The notes under the pieces: model-generated | The model's database searches: none | What the model was told of the DNA's origin: nothing | What the model saw: only the letters and a program-made list of their open reading frames with translations | Made by a program: the position numbers and the translations under genes | Shown here: positions 46,601 to 58,486 of the stretch, in pieces | Numbering within the stretch: the first letter of the stretch is position 1 | Layout: each line of letters begins with the position of its first letter | Source: Daphnia carinata | Lineage: Eukaryota; Arthropoda; Branchiopoda; Diplostraca; Daphniidae | NCBI RefSeq assembly: GCF_022539665.2 | Contig: NC_081333.1 | Location: 3,286,001-3,350,000, forward strand | Length of the DNA stretch: 64,000 nt | Reading direction: 5' to 3'

Positions 46601-49511
46601 TACACGAGACGGCGTACTCAACTGGGGGACAACTTGATTGCAACTGGAGCCGTCGCTATTCAAAAAGGCGTCTTTAAGGCGCTCCACGCGGCTAACGGTA
46701 ACTTTCGATTCGATAGGGGCGGACTCGTTTGGCGCGCCGGACGTGGTCAGCCGATTGTAAGAGCTCAACTGAGAGCACGACGACGATCCGTGCAACGTTT
46801 GGGAACTATTGGTGACGGCGTTCTTAGCCATGAGTGAGCCAGCGAAAACAGGTTTGCTTGCTAACTTGGCCTTGATACTAGCCACGATGCTACCTGATGG
46901 CACCAAGGGTTTGACCTGACATTCTACTAAGGATTTTCGTTGCTGGGAGACGCGACAAGTGCACCTGTTCTCGGCTTCTAGGCGACCGATGCGTTCTAGC
47001 AGACCCGCGTTGACCGTTTGCAGAACCTCCGCCTCGTCCTGGCCGCCGTCTTTCTTCTCCTTTAACAAACGGTTTTCATGTTGCAGTCTCAACAGTTTCT
47101 CTCTGCCAACAAAACAGATGGTGAAATCATAGGAATAAATTGCCCATTGCAAGCGCATGATGACATACCTAATTTCGGGCGGGATCATGTCGAGCGTGTC
47201 GACCCCAGTTGTTGAAGGTGAACCTTCTTGGGGCATCATGGCCCCATTGTTGAGTTGCGCAAACTTAAATTCTTCATTAAGTTCGATAAGCTTGTCGCGT
47301 TCAGTGACCAAACGCTACACGAAGAAGAAGAACGTTAGCATGTAAACATTATGTTGTTTACGTACATTTTAAATTTACCTCTTTTTCTAACGTCAAAGCT
47401 TCATTGCGCTCAACAACGTTTTTGAATTGCAGTTCAAACTTATCTGCGCGCCGACGTTCGTCGTCCAGCGCAGCCTGAACTTCGGCGATCTGTTTCTTCT
47501 GCAATTCCAGTTGGGATTTCCACGGTCCCAGCTTTTTCAATTCCTGAAGAAAAGAAGAGAATGAACAATAGGAAATCAAAGGTATAGAACACAAATAATA
47601 CAACGTGATTGCGTACCTCTTCCAATTCCATGTTTTGTTGGATGTATTGGCTATTCTTCTCTTCCAGTTTGCGCAACTGACGTTTCAGCTCGTTCCCTTC
47701 TTCCACTTTGCGGCGCATGCTGTCAATAGTCGACTGGGCATTTTCCAATCTAGCTGACCGCTCGCGAAGGATGTCCACTTCGTCTTTAAGGCTTCGAGTT
47801 TGTTCGGCGGCACTTTGCAGGTCATCTTGGCGCATACGCAATCTCGCCAAGTCTTGTTCAAGAGCCTCGCAACGTAGGCGGACTTCTTCCCGAGCTGTTA
47901 TTTAAAAAGGAAAACGGGACAGGGGAATGTAATTGATACACTCGTCAGGAAAATGTGGGTTTGCTTACCAGAATCGGATCTCATCAGTTCCTCGGTAAGG
48001 CGTACAATCTCGCGTTTCTGCATTAATGCCGACGGATTTCCCCCATCAGACCTATCTAAGCTTTCTAATGGGACGCCACCTGATCGCAATGACTCGACTT
48101 CAGCTTGTAAATGTTGAATCTCGTCTTGCAAAGTGGATATCTGTAACGATAGTGGCTTTGTTTCAGTGTTGTTCACGTTAAATGACGGCACACTGCAATC
48201 GAGATTACCTGTAAGTTGAGCTTCTGACGTTCTTTGGCCAATAGCTTCTTTTCTTCATTGGCTGCTTCGAGTTGTGCCATCAAATTGTGGAACCCCATTC
48301 CTGTTGTTTGACTGGGGCTTCGTCCGGCCATAACGGCCAACGAATCTGCATTAGGAACCAATGAACCACCAGCTAGCTCTTCGATTCCAGGTAGTCCTTG
48401 AATAGCAGCCATGATTCCGCGTTGGACGTCTTCCTCCATTTGGAGGATTGCCTGGATGAACTCTTCCTGGCGCTCACAGTGAACAGCACATCCCAATACG
48501 AGTTGCAACAAACGGCAGAGTTCCGCCTCATCCTCGCTCTCGCCTACAAGACAACAAGAGTTGATGTATCTACAATCACGACGAGACATGAGAGACAACT
48601 GTCACGAAAATAGCGAAGAAAATGTAGCGGCAGAGAAATGGTTGGCCCGCAAACTTTCTCACTCTTTCCAAATGTGGTCAAGGAAGGGAGGAGTTACGTC
48701 AAACTCTTTCGCGAAAGTGACAGCAATAAAACAAATATAATACAATAGCAAAATCGACTGGTAGCTTACCTATCTTGCTGACGTCTGGCATGGTGAAGCC
48801 GGATAAGCGTTGGCCCAAATGGACTTCGTAATAGTCAACAAGTCGTTCCAATACTTTTTTCCAGTTGCTAACCTTGAGTGAGGAATTGAAAAAAAAAAGA
48901 GTTAGGCAGAGCGGTCAAATCGTGCGTGCTATATGTTCAGCAGCGTGACGGCGAATGGCGATTACACAGTTTCGCCACTATTGTGTTTTCCTTGTCACAG
49001 GCATACATGATAAATAAAAAGGAAGGATGGAAGGGAAACTAGGGCTTAGATAAGAAAAAGAATGTAGGTTTTTAGGAGTCAAATTGGTATAGCTTCAATA
49101 GAGCAAATCACCAAGAGAAAGCTTATGAGTACTTCGTTTAGTCTTATGAAATATTAAAGGACATGTACAGAATTACCTTTAATATTTTGTTGGAAGCTAC
49201 ATTTTCCTTTATTTTTGAAAGCCAAGCTGCATTGAACCATGGAGGATCACTGAGGAAAAAAATGCAAAAGAAGGAACATTTACTTAAATAGCTACAACTA
49301 ATTGACACATTGCATAACCTACATTAAATTCAGCACTTTTGCTACAGTAACACTGTCACTCAAACTGGCAGCATCAGGCTGTGGTGAATCCAAATTGAAT
49401 TGATGAAGCTGTGAAAATTTAGTAATAATTAACTGGGTTGCATCATAGGGGATAACAAAGGCACTGACTTACCCATTGCAAGAGGTGGTGGAGCTGCCAT
49501 TGTGCAGCCAT
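43628..49511 (-). CDS. hook: Hook microtubule/dynein adaptor, canonical isoform
   Basis: Fourteen in-phase exons: 49473-49511, 49323-49408, 49177-49249, 48770-48872, 48209-48543, 47969-48140, 47617-47894, 47379-47543, 47169-47314, 46965-47102, 44284-44486, 43943-44220, 43713-43882, 43628-43643; 733 aa against about 720 in human HOOK1-3. The N-terminal Hook domain (about 1-165) shows LNLIDPPWFNAAWLSKI, VSNWKKVLERLVDYY and LCRLLQLVLGCAVHCE. A coiled coil follows to about residue 650, and the conserved end YIEKAKMVLKTLDPKNNPAASPE...AFYNLGMQLQRQAMEQRL...GFLTRSRQ is present. Known role: activating adaptor linking dynein-dynactin to endosomal cargo through the C-terminus. The intron between exons 10 and 11 (44487-46964) holds an alternative terminal coding exon. 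Confidence 0.96.
45842..47102 (-). CDS. hook: Alternative long 3'-terminal exon of Hook (read-through of exon 10)
   Basis: If the GTGCAC donor at 46964 is ignored, exon 10 stays open for another 373 codons to a stop at 45842, giving an 885-aa isoform that keeps the dynein-binding part but loses the canonical C-terminal cargo region. The extra tail is Ser/Asp-rich, with a polyproline patch (QPPPPPVEAV), phospho-type motifs (SSPRDETDSGYRGGD) and a basic-hydrophobic end (SLKKRKMFKAAANAMFSLC). An open frame of this length in an intron, with protein-like composition, is unlikely by chance. A minus-strand AATAAA at 44746-44751 inside the same intron could end the transcript. I recognise no domain in the tail. 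Confidence 0.7.
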
Positions 49512-50157
49512 GATTCTGCACTAGGGATTGGGAAAACAAAAAATAACAGAAATCCTAGCTGCTCTTGAAACGTTGAAGCTCTAGAGTGCTAGCGAATGCA
49601 AGGGTCGCATTACTTGAACTACGATGTAAACAAAAACAAAACAACAGAAATATTAGAGGAGATGTGTTAATGGACAAAACATGAAACGTCAACCATGAAA
49701 GGCCACCCAAGCAAGCACAAATGACAACAACGACGCGACGTAGCTCCCTCTATCTGTCACCGCAACATCTAATGAAACTTGTACTTGTTGATTTGTTTAA
49801 TATAACGAAACGATATTTTCTTGTCGTATCAGGTAAAATTGATATATTTTTTTCTTTTATTTGTTTGGTACCGAGTTGACTCGTACTTCACTTCTTTGGC
49901 CAAAAAGTACAAACTGTTTAGCTGTTCAGTGTGAAGTTATAATATGGCAACGTTGCATCAATTCTACGCTAATTGTCGAACAATTTGGTTCGAAAATGGA
50001 ATAAAGAGCGAAAAAGTAATGTTGGAATGAGACATTAAAATTGATTGCATTCATGATTACATCTCTCGTTAAAATAGACACTAGAGAGTCAACTGAATGA
50101 GAAGAATGGATGTAAATGTTTTCCATCAGTATTCTATTGCATCAGATGGGCTCTGTC
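49512..50157. promoter_or_regulatory. Spacer with Hook promoter and the 3' end of the WD-repeat gene
   Basis: Both flanking genes are on the minus strand. No TATA box was recognised for Hook. No other gene is seen. Confidence 0.5.
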
Positions 50158-53100
50158 CTATTCTTCCATGCTGGCCCCCGACGAGTAAGGAGATAAACTT
50201 GAGGATATACTTGACTTTCGACTAGATTGTTGAGATCTGATGGACACCATGAGTAAATCGCTGTCACCAGCAGGCGTGACCTTGTCACCAATTCTTTTCT
50301 TTTTGTAGTATGAAAGAACTGAACTAAGAAGACTAGTCCTTGCTGATGAAAGGCTAAACATCTGGTCACTGAAGAGGTCAAAATTTGCTTCCCTTACTTC
50401 TTTCAGTGAGGACAAAGATTTAATTCCATGCTTTTTCATCCTTCCTGTCACAGGCAAACCCTTGGGAAGCTCAATCTGACTTGGTTCGTGAAGTCTCAAA
50501 CCACAGAAAGGAGTTCCATCTTTGACATGCTTTTTCATGTCCTTCTTGCCTTCCAACTCTTTCAGCTTTATCTGATTTAATGGCACAAGCTTCGTAGCTG
50601 TTGGTGGCTCTTTGGGTAATTCCACTTCCCAGTCATATACAGGCCCGATTTCTTCTCCTGATGCTTTTGTCAAAGATTTAACACCAGCATTTTCAACTTC
50701 TTTCAGCCTCTCAGTTACAGTGATTGAATCAGCAAAGATCTTTTTCAAGTTTGCAATGAATTTATCGAAGACTTCGTCTTCTGTGTGATATCCGAAATCC
50801 AGGAGACCTTCACGAAAACAATACGGAATTTTGCTCTCTGCCCCCATTCCAGTTTCTTCAGGCTCTTCTTCTTTCGCCCTGCCCAGCAGAGCCTCGACTA
50901 TCCGGGGTCCTTGCCCGTCCTGGTTTGACTGGCTTAACTGAACGCTTGCTACTGAATCACCGCATGCGATGTATAACACACGCTCAGATGCAAGGAGTGG
51001 CCTCTGACAACCGAACTGAACTCGATCTTCCCTGTTTCCGGTGCTGAAGGCCAAGTGGATCGTGTTCAAGCATTTCCCTTCGTTAAGATCCCAGTATCGC
51101 AGCTCCTAGTATAACAACATTAACTATGTAATAACCTTTTTTTTTTTCGAGAAAAACTAACAACACTAATTTTTATGACTAATAATTTCTTTCTTTAATA
51201 CTTACAGCCTGATCGGAGAGACTCCATAGGAAATCGGATTGCTTTACCAAGCAAACTGCCGCAATAGTGGCGGCGTGCCCAGTCAAAACCATCCATGGTT
51301 TTGCTAAATGAGTAGCACTCCACGTGCGGATCATGCCGTCTGTACTGCCCGTCACAATCAAGCCCTTTTCGTCGTCATAATCAAAGCACGTTATCCCCTA
51401 CATACCAGTGAAAAAAAATTTCTCATTCTTACATTATCTGTTTTTAACAGGAATGTATTACGAACCACACTACTTACCGGGCCTGTTCGAAGAATCACTG
51501 ACGGCACAGCTACTGGATTGTCTATTCCTCCGGATTGGGGACGCAAGTGACGTATGAGTAATGACGTGGAAGAGCTCTTGCTGCAAGAAACGACACGTGA
51601 CATAGTTGGTTTTAAATCCACCTGTAACACAGGACTCTCATGGCATCCTGGCATGATGGAAAGCGTCACCATCCCGGCTTGCAGGTGCAATTCCTGTTTT
51701 ATTGTTACAATGCATAAATTGATAATTTTCAATCATTTTAGATAGTCGTACTCGCCAATAGACATGTTGAATCTCGCCATCCGCTTCTCTTTTTTTGAAG
51801 AGAGAAGTTGAAGCTTTTAAGAAACGCAGTACAAAGACGTCACCGCCGTCGTCGCCGACTCCAAGTAAAGGTTCTACTCGTTTGGCTTCAGGTACCGGAG
51901 CCATGTAAGCCAGTGACGTCGGAATATCCTTCATTCCATCAAGCCGGAATCTCTCGACAAAAGGAGTCACGACGGTAGTAAAAAAATGTAGACATCGTCC
52001 TAGAAAAATTATTTCAATTAAATATTCATTTTTTTCCCCCTCTAAAAAATTCAATTTTATTTAGCAAGCGCAAGAAATGTCTTAACTCACCGCTTGATGC
52101 CACTACTAGGGAACTGAATTCGTCCATATGAATGCAATCTGTAATCCAGCCGTTCAAGTGCGTCTTCTTTTTTTTGGTATGAAAAGTAAAGAAGAAAAAA
52201 CATATTTTTGAACGTACGTTTCATAATCCCTTTTCGTTTTTCAATACAGATGAACAAAGAACGAGGTTTTTTTTTTTCAAAAAAAAAGCGCTGCGTTTTT
52301 TTAAATATCCAAAGTGGCAAAGTTTATTTGGCCGTCACCATTTGGACCACCACTCGCGATGGACGGTGTGAAAAGGGGTGAAGTGTTTATAGGTCTATAC
52401 CTAAGCTTCTTGAGACGCATATTGAAAATCCTCACGTGATAGATATCATAAGCTCCTGCAGCTTATGCCCTATAGAGTCAATGTTTCAAGAGGACCCAGG
52501 TGTTCGTTGCTCGTTTCCCTTTTTTCATTTTAAAAAAAAAAATAATACCTTTTTTTTTTTTAAATAGCAGAGCTGCGATGAAGCGGAAGGATTGAAAATA
52601 TTTTTGCACCGCTCCGTTACTATATGCGCGAAGTTTACTGGACTGTGCTCAGAATTCATGACATTCTTTTCGCACGTTGAAAATGCAGAATGAAAAAGAA
52701 AGAAAAAAAAAAAAAAAAAGATTTTGGGTCCAAAGGCCATGGAATGCGCATTGTAATTCGACTTTTGAAGTCGATTCAGGAAAGAAGAAAAGAGAAAAAA
52801 AAAACCTTTTGACTGGAACCGGCATTGTAAGTGATGCCTGTTGAAGAAGTAGTAGCACTGGGCCTTCTGCTGCTGCCTGACGTTCTAGACGCTGCTGACG
52901 GAATTGATAATGGGGTTTTGATGCTGGCTACTGGAGCGGAGCACATACGAAGCGTGAAAGCCGCGGCCAGCTTCAAGGACAAGTCGTAGACGGCCACGCG
53001 CCCTTTGGCCGACACCATCACTAGCGAGACGGGCTGCTGTTGTTGTCCACTACCGGCATTCTTGTGATTCACAGTCATCATCCGCACAATGCTCTCCCTC

Positions 53101-53340
53101 TATACAAGTCACAAACAGAAAGAGCCAGAAAGAATTTATCCAGGAGAAAAAAAAACAAAAACAAATTCAACCTGCCAAATTGTGAAGAAAAGAAGCGCAG
53201 GTAAAGGAAAAAAATATATATAGAAATTAATGGGCTAGTAGAAGGTGACTATAGGAAAGATATTTTGATCGGTTTCTAAAGATAAAAAATACCTTTAACG
53301 GGGAGCAGCAAGTGTAGGAGACTTGCTGGTTGCCGGCCAT
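50158..53340 (-). CDS. WD40-repeat protein, subfamily uncertain
   Basis: Seven in-phase exons: 53293-53340, 52806-53099, 52091-52166, 51752-51999, 51478-51693, 51206-51397 and 50158-51105; 673 aa. Blade-like strands are visible: VMVSAKGRVAVYDLSL, HLNGWITDCIHMDEFSSLVV followed by ASSGRCLHFFT, LLGVGDDGGDVFVLRF, ITCFDYDDEKGLIVTGSTDG with MIRTWSATHL, and FLWSLSDQAELRYWDL. The last 300 residues leave the propeller and are charged and Ser-rich. This suggests a scaffold of the WDR49/WDR64 kind, but I am not sure of the subfamily. The donor after exon 2 is a weak GTTTTTTTT. The start ATG at 53340 follows an in-frame TAA and may be an internal start if the gene has another 5' exon. It lies about 650 bases upstream of Hook on the same strand. 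Confidence 0.78.
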
Positions 53341-54351
53341 CGTTGTCTGTTATGCGTGCGCCCCGACAACAGCCACCGTGTGGAGGCAACCAAATAACAG
53401 GCTTGTTGTTGCTGGGCAACGTTGGTCAAGCAAGACAAATGACAGCACTGGACAGCTAGAATGCGAGCTTTAGGGACAAAGCAACAAACAAAACACGCAC
53501 GTATACACACACACACTATTTGTTTTATTTTTAAAAAATATGTTTTTCATTCCTTTTAATATGTTGGAACAGTGTGGGAACCAAACATAGGAGGCTGGAC
53601 AAACTAGGTAAAAAAAAAAAAAACAACCGCCTGGACACATTTGTTAACTCGAGACAAATTCGATGGAATATTTGGGTATTTATCATATTCCCCTACCTTC
53701 ATAACTAACATTTTCAAATCGTTTTTAAAGAACATTCATTGCATTTTCCATGTCAACAAAGAGAACGAGGATAGGGGGGAGAACAGCTCGGGTGGTTCAC
53801 AGAACGTGCGGTGAATGCCGTAAATACCACCGTTTGTGCCTCTCATCGATCAGGAACCCCCCAAGTTCGTTCATCATGAACACATTGACGATGGATGAAG
53901 AGGAGCCTGACCAGAGTTAAATCCTCACGACCGGACGACGTACCCAAATACACAAGCGGTGGGAAAAAAGAAAAATGAAAGAATAGAACGAAACCAACAA
54001 ACGAAAAGGGCACGTCTTTCTCAGACGGAAAATGTTCCACGACGGAGGAAGGGAAAAAAAGCGTCGCACTACGTGCTACCGAGAAAGGCACGTCAGATTT
54101 CCTTCCAATTCAATAGCAAAAAAGTATTTTCTTTTTTAAAAAGGACCCGATGAAAAGAGAAAAACGTAATCACTTTTAATGTTATTTAGGTTTTTGTGGC
54201 TCCACTTCTTTAAGATATACCTGAAAAACATGCGCTACGAACCACCAACGAGGGAGGGGGGAGGATTTAGTTGTGTACAGTTGAGCTTATAATATGGAGC
54301 TTAAAGCTGTATACAATCGCCGATTGATTGAACGTCATCATTGCCACCTTA
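53341..54351. other. 5' UTR and promoter region of the WD-repeat gene, then spacer
   Basis: No further coding exon is clear. A second open frame overlaps the first WD-gene exon (minus 53295-53516), but it ends at a TAA right at the splice donor. Confidence 0.45.
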
Positions 54352-54514
54352 ATGGCCAACAATGAAAAGCACAAGCTCAGCCAGCTCCCTTATATTCGTC
54401 GCTTCATGGTGTTACTTAACCTCCCCTCGCTCATTTCTACCTGGATGGACACGGACAATGAGGACGCAAGGCCCCAGCGCGGACACATCAACATCGATTT
54501 CACGCGAGCCATGA
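54352..54514 (+). CDS. Possible first coding exon of an unidentified gene
   Basis: ATG at 54352 (alternatives at 54406 and 54445), reading MANNEKHKLSQLPYIRRFMV, then LNLPSLISTWMDTDNEDARP and QRGHINIDFTRAM, ending GCC ATG A|GTAAGT in phase 1 at a consensus donor. The composition is protein-like. TATAATAT occurs near 54289. No matching downstream exon was found before 63.4 kb, so the rest may be far away or beyond the window. Family unknown. Confidence 0.35.
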
Positions 54515-57487
54515 GTAAGTCAAAAATTGAGATTATTCTTTCCTTAAATTGTAAGGTCGCCTACTCCATTTTTTCTACACGAAAAAAAAAAAAAAACGAT
54601 GATGACAAAAGGTACTTTTGTTGTTGTTTGTGGGCCAAAAGAGCATCATCACTCCGCTATTGGAAAGGGACATTCCAGTTTATTTGTGATAGGTCTCTGC
54701 AATTATGAGAATGCGACTCATTTAATTCGCTTCGATTTTGCGGATGAATTCAAACGGGAATGTTTTCGGCACTTTGTAGTACGCAGAGGACGATGTACTC
54801 TGAAATCTGAAAATATGTCTACACTATCCAACACACAAAAAACGTTAGCCCTTTCTTTCGTCAATGTGCGCTCGACAGACGAAAATGAATAGAAAAAAAA
54901 AAGCCCAGGTATAGAACCGAGAATTTTTTTTTTTTCAAAACTATTCATCCAATTTCTCCGGATAAATAGCTCTAGGATTTTTGTTCTTTTCATGTGTGCA
55001 CTAAAAAAAAAAAAAAACCTCTAGTAGTATATAGTCCAATGTACGTCATTGTTTGCCCTTGCTAAAGTAAAGCAGACAGGCCTTCTTCTTCTCCCCCCAT
55101 CCAAAAAAAGCTACGAGAATTATAGAGCCCAGAGTCTATTTTGTGTATAGGTGTTTTTATTCCGTTTTTTCTAACAGCAGTTATCAATAGGCTTCTTCTT
55201 CTTTTCCTTGTAAACACAGTCCAAAATTTTTTATTAGTGCGCACCATACCTGGTGTGGTAGCTAAAAACAGGGTCCCCAGGTGTTTTGTAGCTGCAAAAG
55301 ATGCTGCGACCTGTTTTTTGTGTGGTCTTTTTCTTCTACTTTTATTTTTTCCCTGTTTTGTTTGAATTTTTATTTTTTTTTCCTTCTGTTTGTTGTTGTT
55401 TTTTTGTTTGTTTTTTTTGAGGGGGGAAGTAGGAGGAGAAGAGTAAACAGTTTTGGGATTCGTTCATCGTGATAAGAAAAGGAGAGCCTTATCGGGACTG
55501 GGCCATCTTTTTCTCCGCGTCGCGGATGATCGCTTAAGCAGATAAAAACTCCTTAAACGTTGATCTTCTTTTATTTCTTTTGACCCGCTATTTGATTTTA
55601 TTCTATTTATATTCTACTGTAAAACATAAAAAAAAAAAAAAGGGGGGGGGGAGAGAAAATGTTTGTCGTGATGGGGAAATCATCCATTCATTGCCCCCGT
55701 GTGGAATGATTACAACTATAGTATAAATTCCATGTCGTCTTATTAAACGCCATAAAAAAAAAAAAAAAACGAAAACATTTTCCAAGATTTCTCCTCCTCA
55801 TCTTCCACCCTCGACAGAGAATTCGTAGAAAGAACTTGCAAGGGAATTAAATGTCTTACCTGAACTCGTTACACAGCAAAAGCTCCACAAAACTCTTTTT
55901 TAGGGCTCGCATTAATTGAGTTTTACTCTTTAAAATAAAAAAATATAAAAAAAAAAGGGGTGAAGATGGACCTCTTTCGCTTATCGTCAGTTTCTCTTTT
56001 CCTACACCCCTGAAAGAAAGCGCCTTCGAATCATTGGCTAGCAGCGGTGGGTACGCCTAGTTTATAGGCTCCGAAACAGAAATGACATGGTGTACTGTAT
56101 TTTTCTTTTTAATTTATATATTTTTTTTTAAATGGATCGCTGTACAATTACAAGGTTGGAGCACAGCAGTTGAATTCGAAAAAACGAATGGGACTATCTC
56201 TTTTTTTTTTTTTTTTTTTTCTCATTTCCAATGGTTCGAAATAATGGACCTGTGGAATGTTTAAAGGCTAGCCAAAAAATACTCGCATCCATCGGAAGGG
56301 GTCGAAGCGAGCCTGCGGGGTGGGCCTCGGCCGGATGGCGGCTATCGGATTGCAGGTATCTCAAAGCAGACAACAACAGTCGAATAAGAGAGGGAGGGAG
56401 AATGGAACTGGACTCGAAGAAAGAAAAAAAAAAAAAAAAAAAAAAGGAGGAAATATGTTGTACGCTGACCTTCTGTTTTCAGCTGCCGTTTAGCTCCTCC
56501 TCCATCATCCAGCTCCGAAAAAAGATAGGCAGGGGGGCTCGTTGAAAGTGTAGGAAAGGTGGTACCCCCCCTGTTCTATTGGGAAGTGATTCTTTAGATA
56601 AAAAGAAACTTAAACATAATCAACAGCCCCAAATAGATTTTTTTTTAAAAACGCCTTATGTAGTTCCAGATAAAATCTGAAAGAAATGCGAAACACTTTG
56701 AAATCAATGAACTCCTCGACTTTCTTTTCTTAAATTTTGAAAGAAAAAAAAAAAAAAGAGAGGAGGCAGTTAAGAAATAAACCGAGTAAGGTGAATGGGC
56801 GGCCATTCATCATCAAATGGATGGCAAAGCACGGGGCATTTCCCCCTTTAAAAAAAAAACTGGGCGAACATCGTCAGCCATGCCTAACTTTCTTTCAAAT
56901 TCTATTGTGTGCACGGTAAACTAGTTGTTGTAATAGTCGGTAACATCTCGGCTCATCTCAATTTTTTTTTTTTTCCCTCAAACTACAAGACGATGATGCG
57001 GTAAATGACGTCCGACTCGCCTGTTTGTTTCAACGCACAAAACAAAGAGAAAAAAAAAAAATGAAATCCCACTGTAGTAGCAAAAAAAGGGCTAACATCA
57101 TTGTATGATATGATGATGATAGTGTCCCGAACTGGTAGAAAAAAGAAAAATATTATGTCAAAGTTGTGTGTTGTTTATAACAACAGCCGCCATTTCCCAC
57201 GGCTCCATATCGTGGCCCTCTTAGTGAAAGAGCCCTTTAGGGGACGATGTTTCTCAAACATCTTCAGCATCTTTTTTTCTTTTTATTATTATTATTATTT
57301 TCTTTTGGGGAAATGGCCGACACGACCGACAAGAACCGATCCAAAGTGGCTCTGTGCACACACAGACACATAAAAATGCCAGTTCTTTGATCGCATTCCT
57401 TCCGCTGACCGTGATCCCTTTGTGAATGTTGATGGCATTTTATAACCCAATCAAACGCAGGAAAAAAGAGGTCCGATTTCTATTCGC

Positions 57488-57519
<32 letters not shown>

Positions 57520-58455
57520 AAATACTTTACCCAATATACCCCCTCGTATTTCACAAAGTGGATGCGCCCATCCGGCGCCGTGTCGTACGTGATGTTTTTC
57601 AAAAAGCCCCACAAAAGGTGGGGGTGTGATGGGACTTTTGCTGGGTGCAGCGACTTGTTCGTGCCTCTGTGTAAGCGTCTTGCATTATGAAACATATTCG
57701 ACTCTCTTCGTTCCTCGTTTTTTTTTTTTTTGCCGACCGGAAATGGCGTTGTGCGTGGTCCGCTCAAACTTTCTCACCTCTCAGTTATATGTTACAAACT
57801 GCACTTAAATTTTTTTTTTTTCGTGTAAAAAAGCTAATGCTTCAGGAATGCGTCTTTCCAAAAACAAAATGGAGAGATTTCTTTTTTTTTTTTTTTTTTT
57901 TTTTGTATGCGTATCATCATTTGTCTCTCATCCGGAGAGGGGGGGGGGGGGAATGAGAATGAGATACATGAGGTCCATCAGAGTCTATATACTCTTCCAA
58001 CCGGATACATAAGGGCACTATCCGGCGATAAGTTTTGGCTGGGAAATCATAATGTTCTTTTTACCGTTCCGTGCTGTTTGTGGATGTTTAAAAGGCCTTG
58101 GTAAATAAGAAGAAATAAGCGGAGGCGGGGTGTGTAAGGAACGGACGAAGTATTTAAAAGATAGATTGTGGAAAAGAAAAAAAAAATGAGAGGAGCGAAG
58201 GCACGTGAGAAAAAGCGTTCCGCTGGGCCGGATCGGACACACAGGACCAGCAAGCCCGTCGTGTCATTGGCGAGTCCATCAAGCGTGAAGAACAACGACG
58301 GCCAAGTGGCACGGCCTCTAAGAAAACAAGCGGCTCCGTTCTTTTTTTTTTTTCTTCTTCTTCTTCTTTCGTTTCAAAAGACATCTATTATACACCTCGG
58401 CAAAAAAATGATTGCGCAAGTCTTAGTCAGCAGCCAAACTAAGTAGTTGTATTTC

Positions 58456-58486
<31 letters not shown>

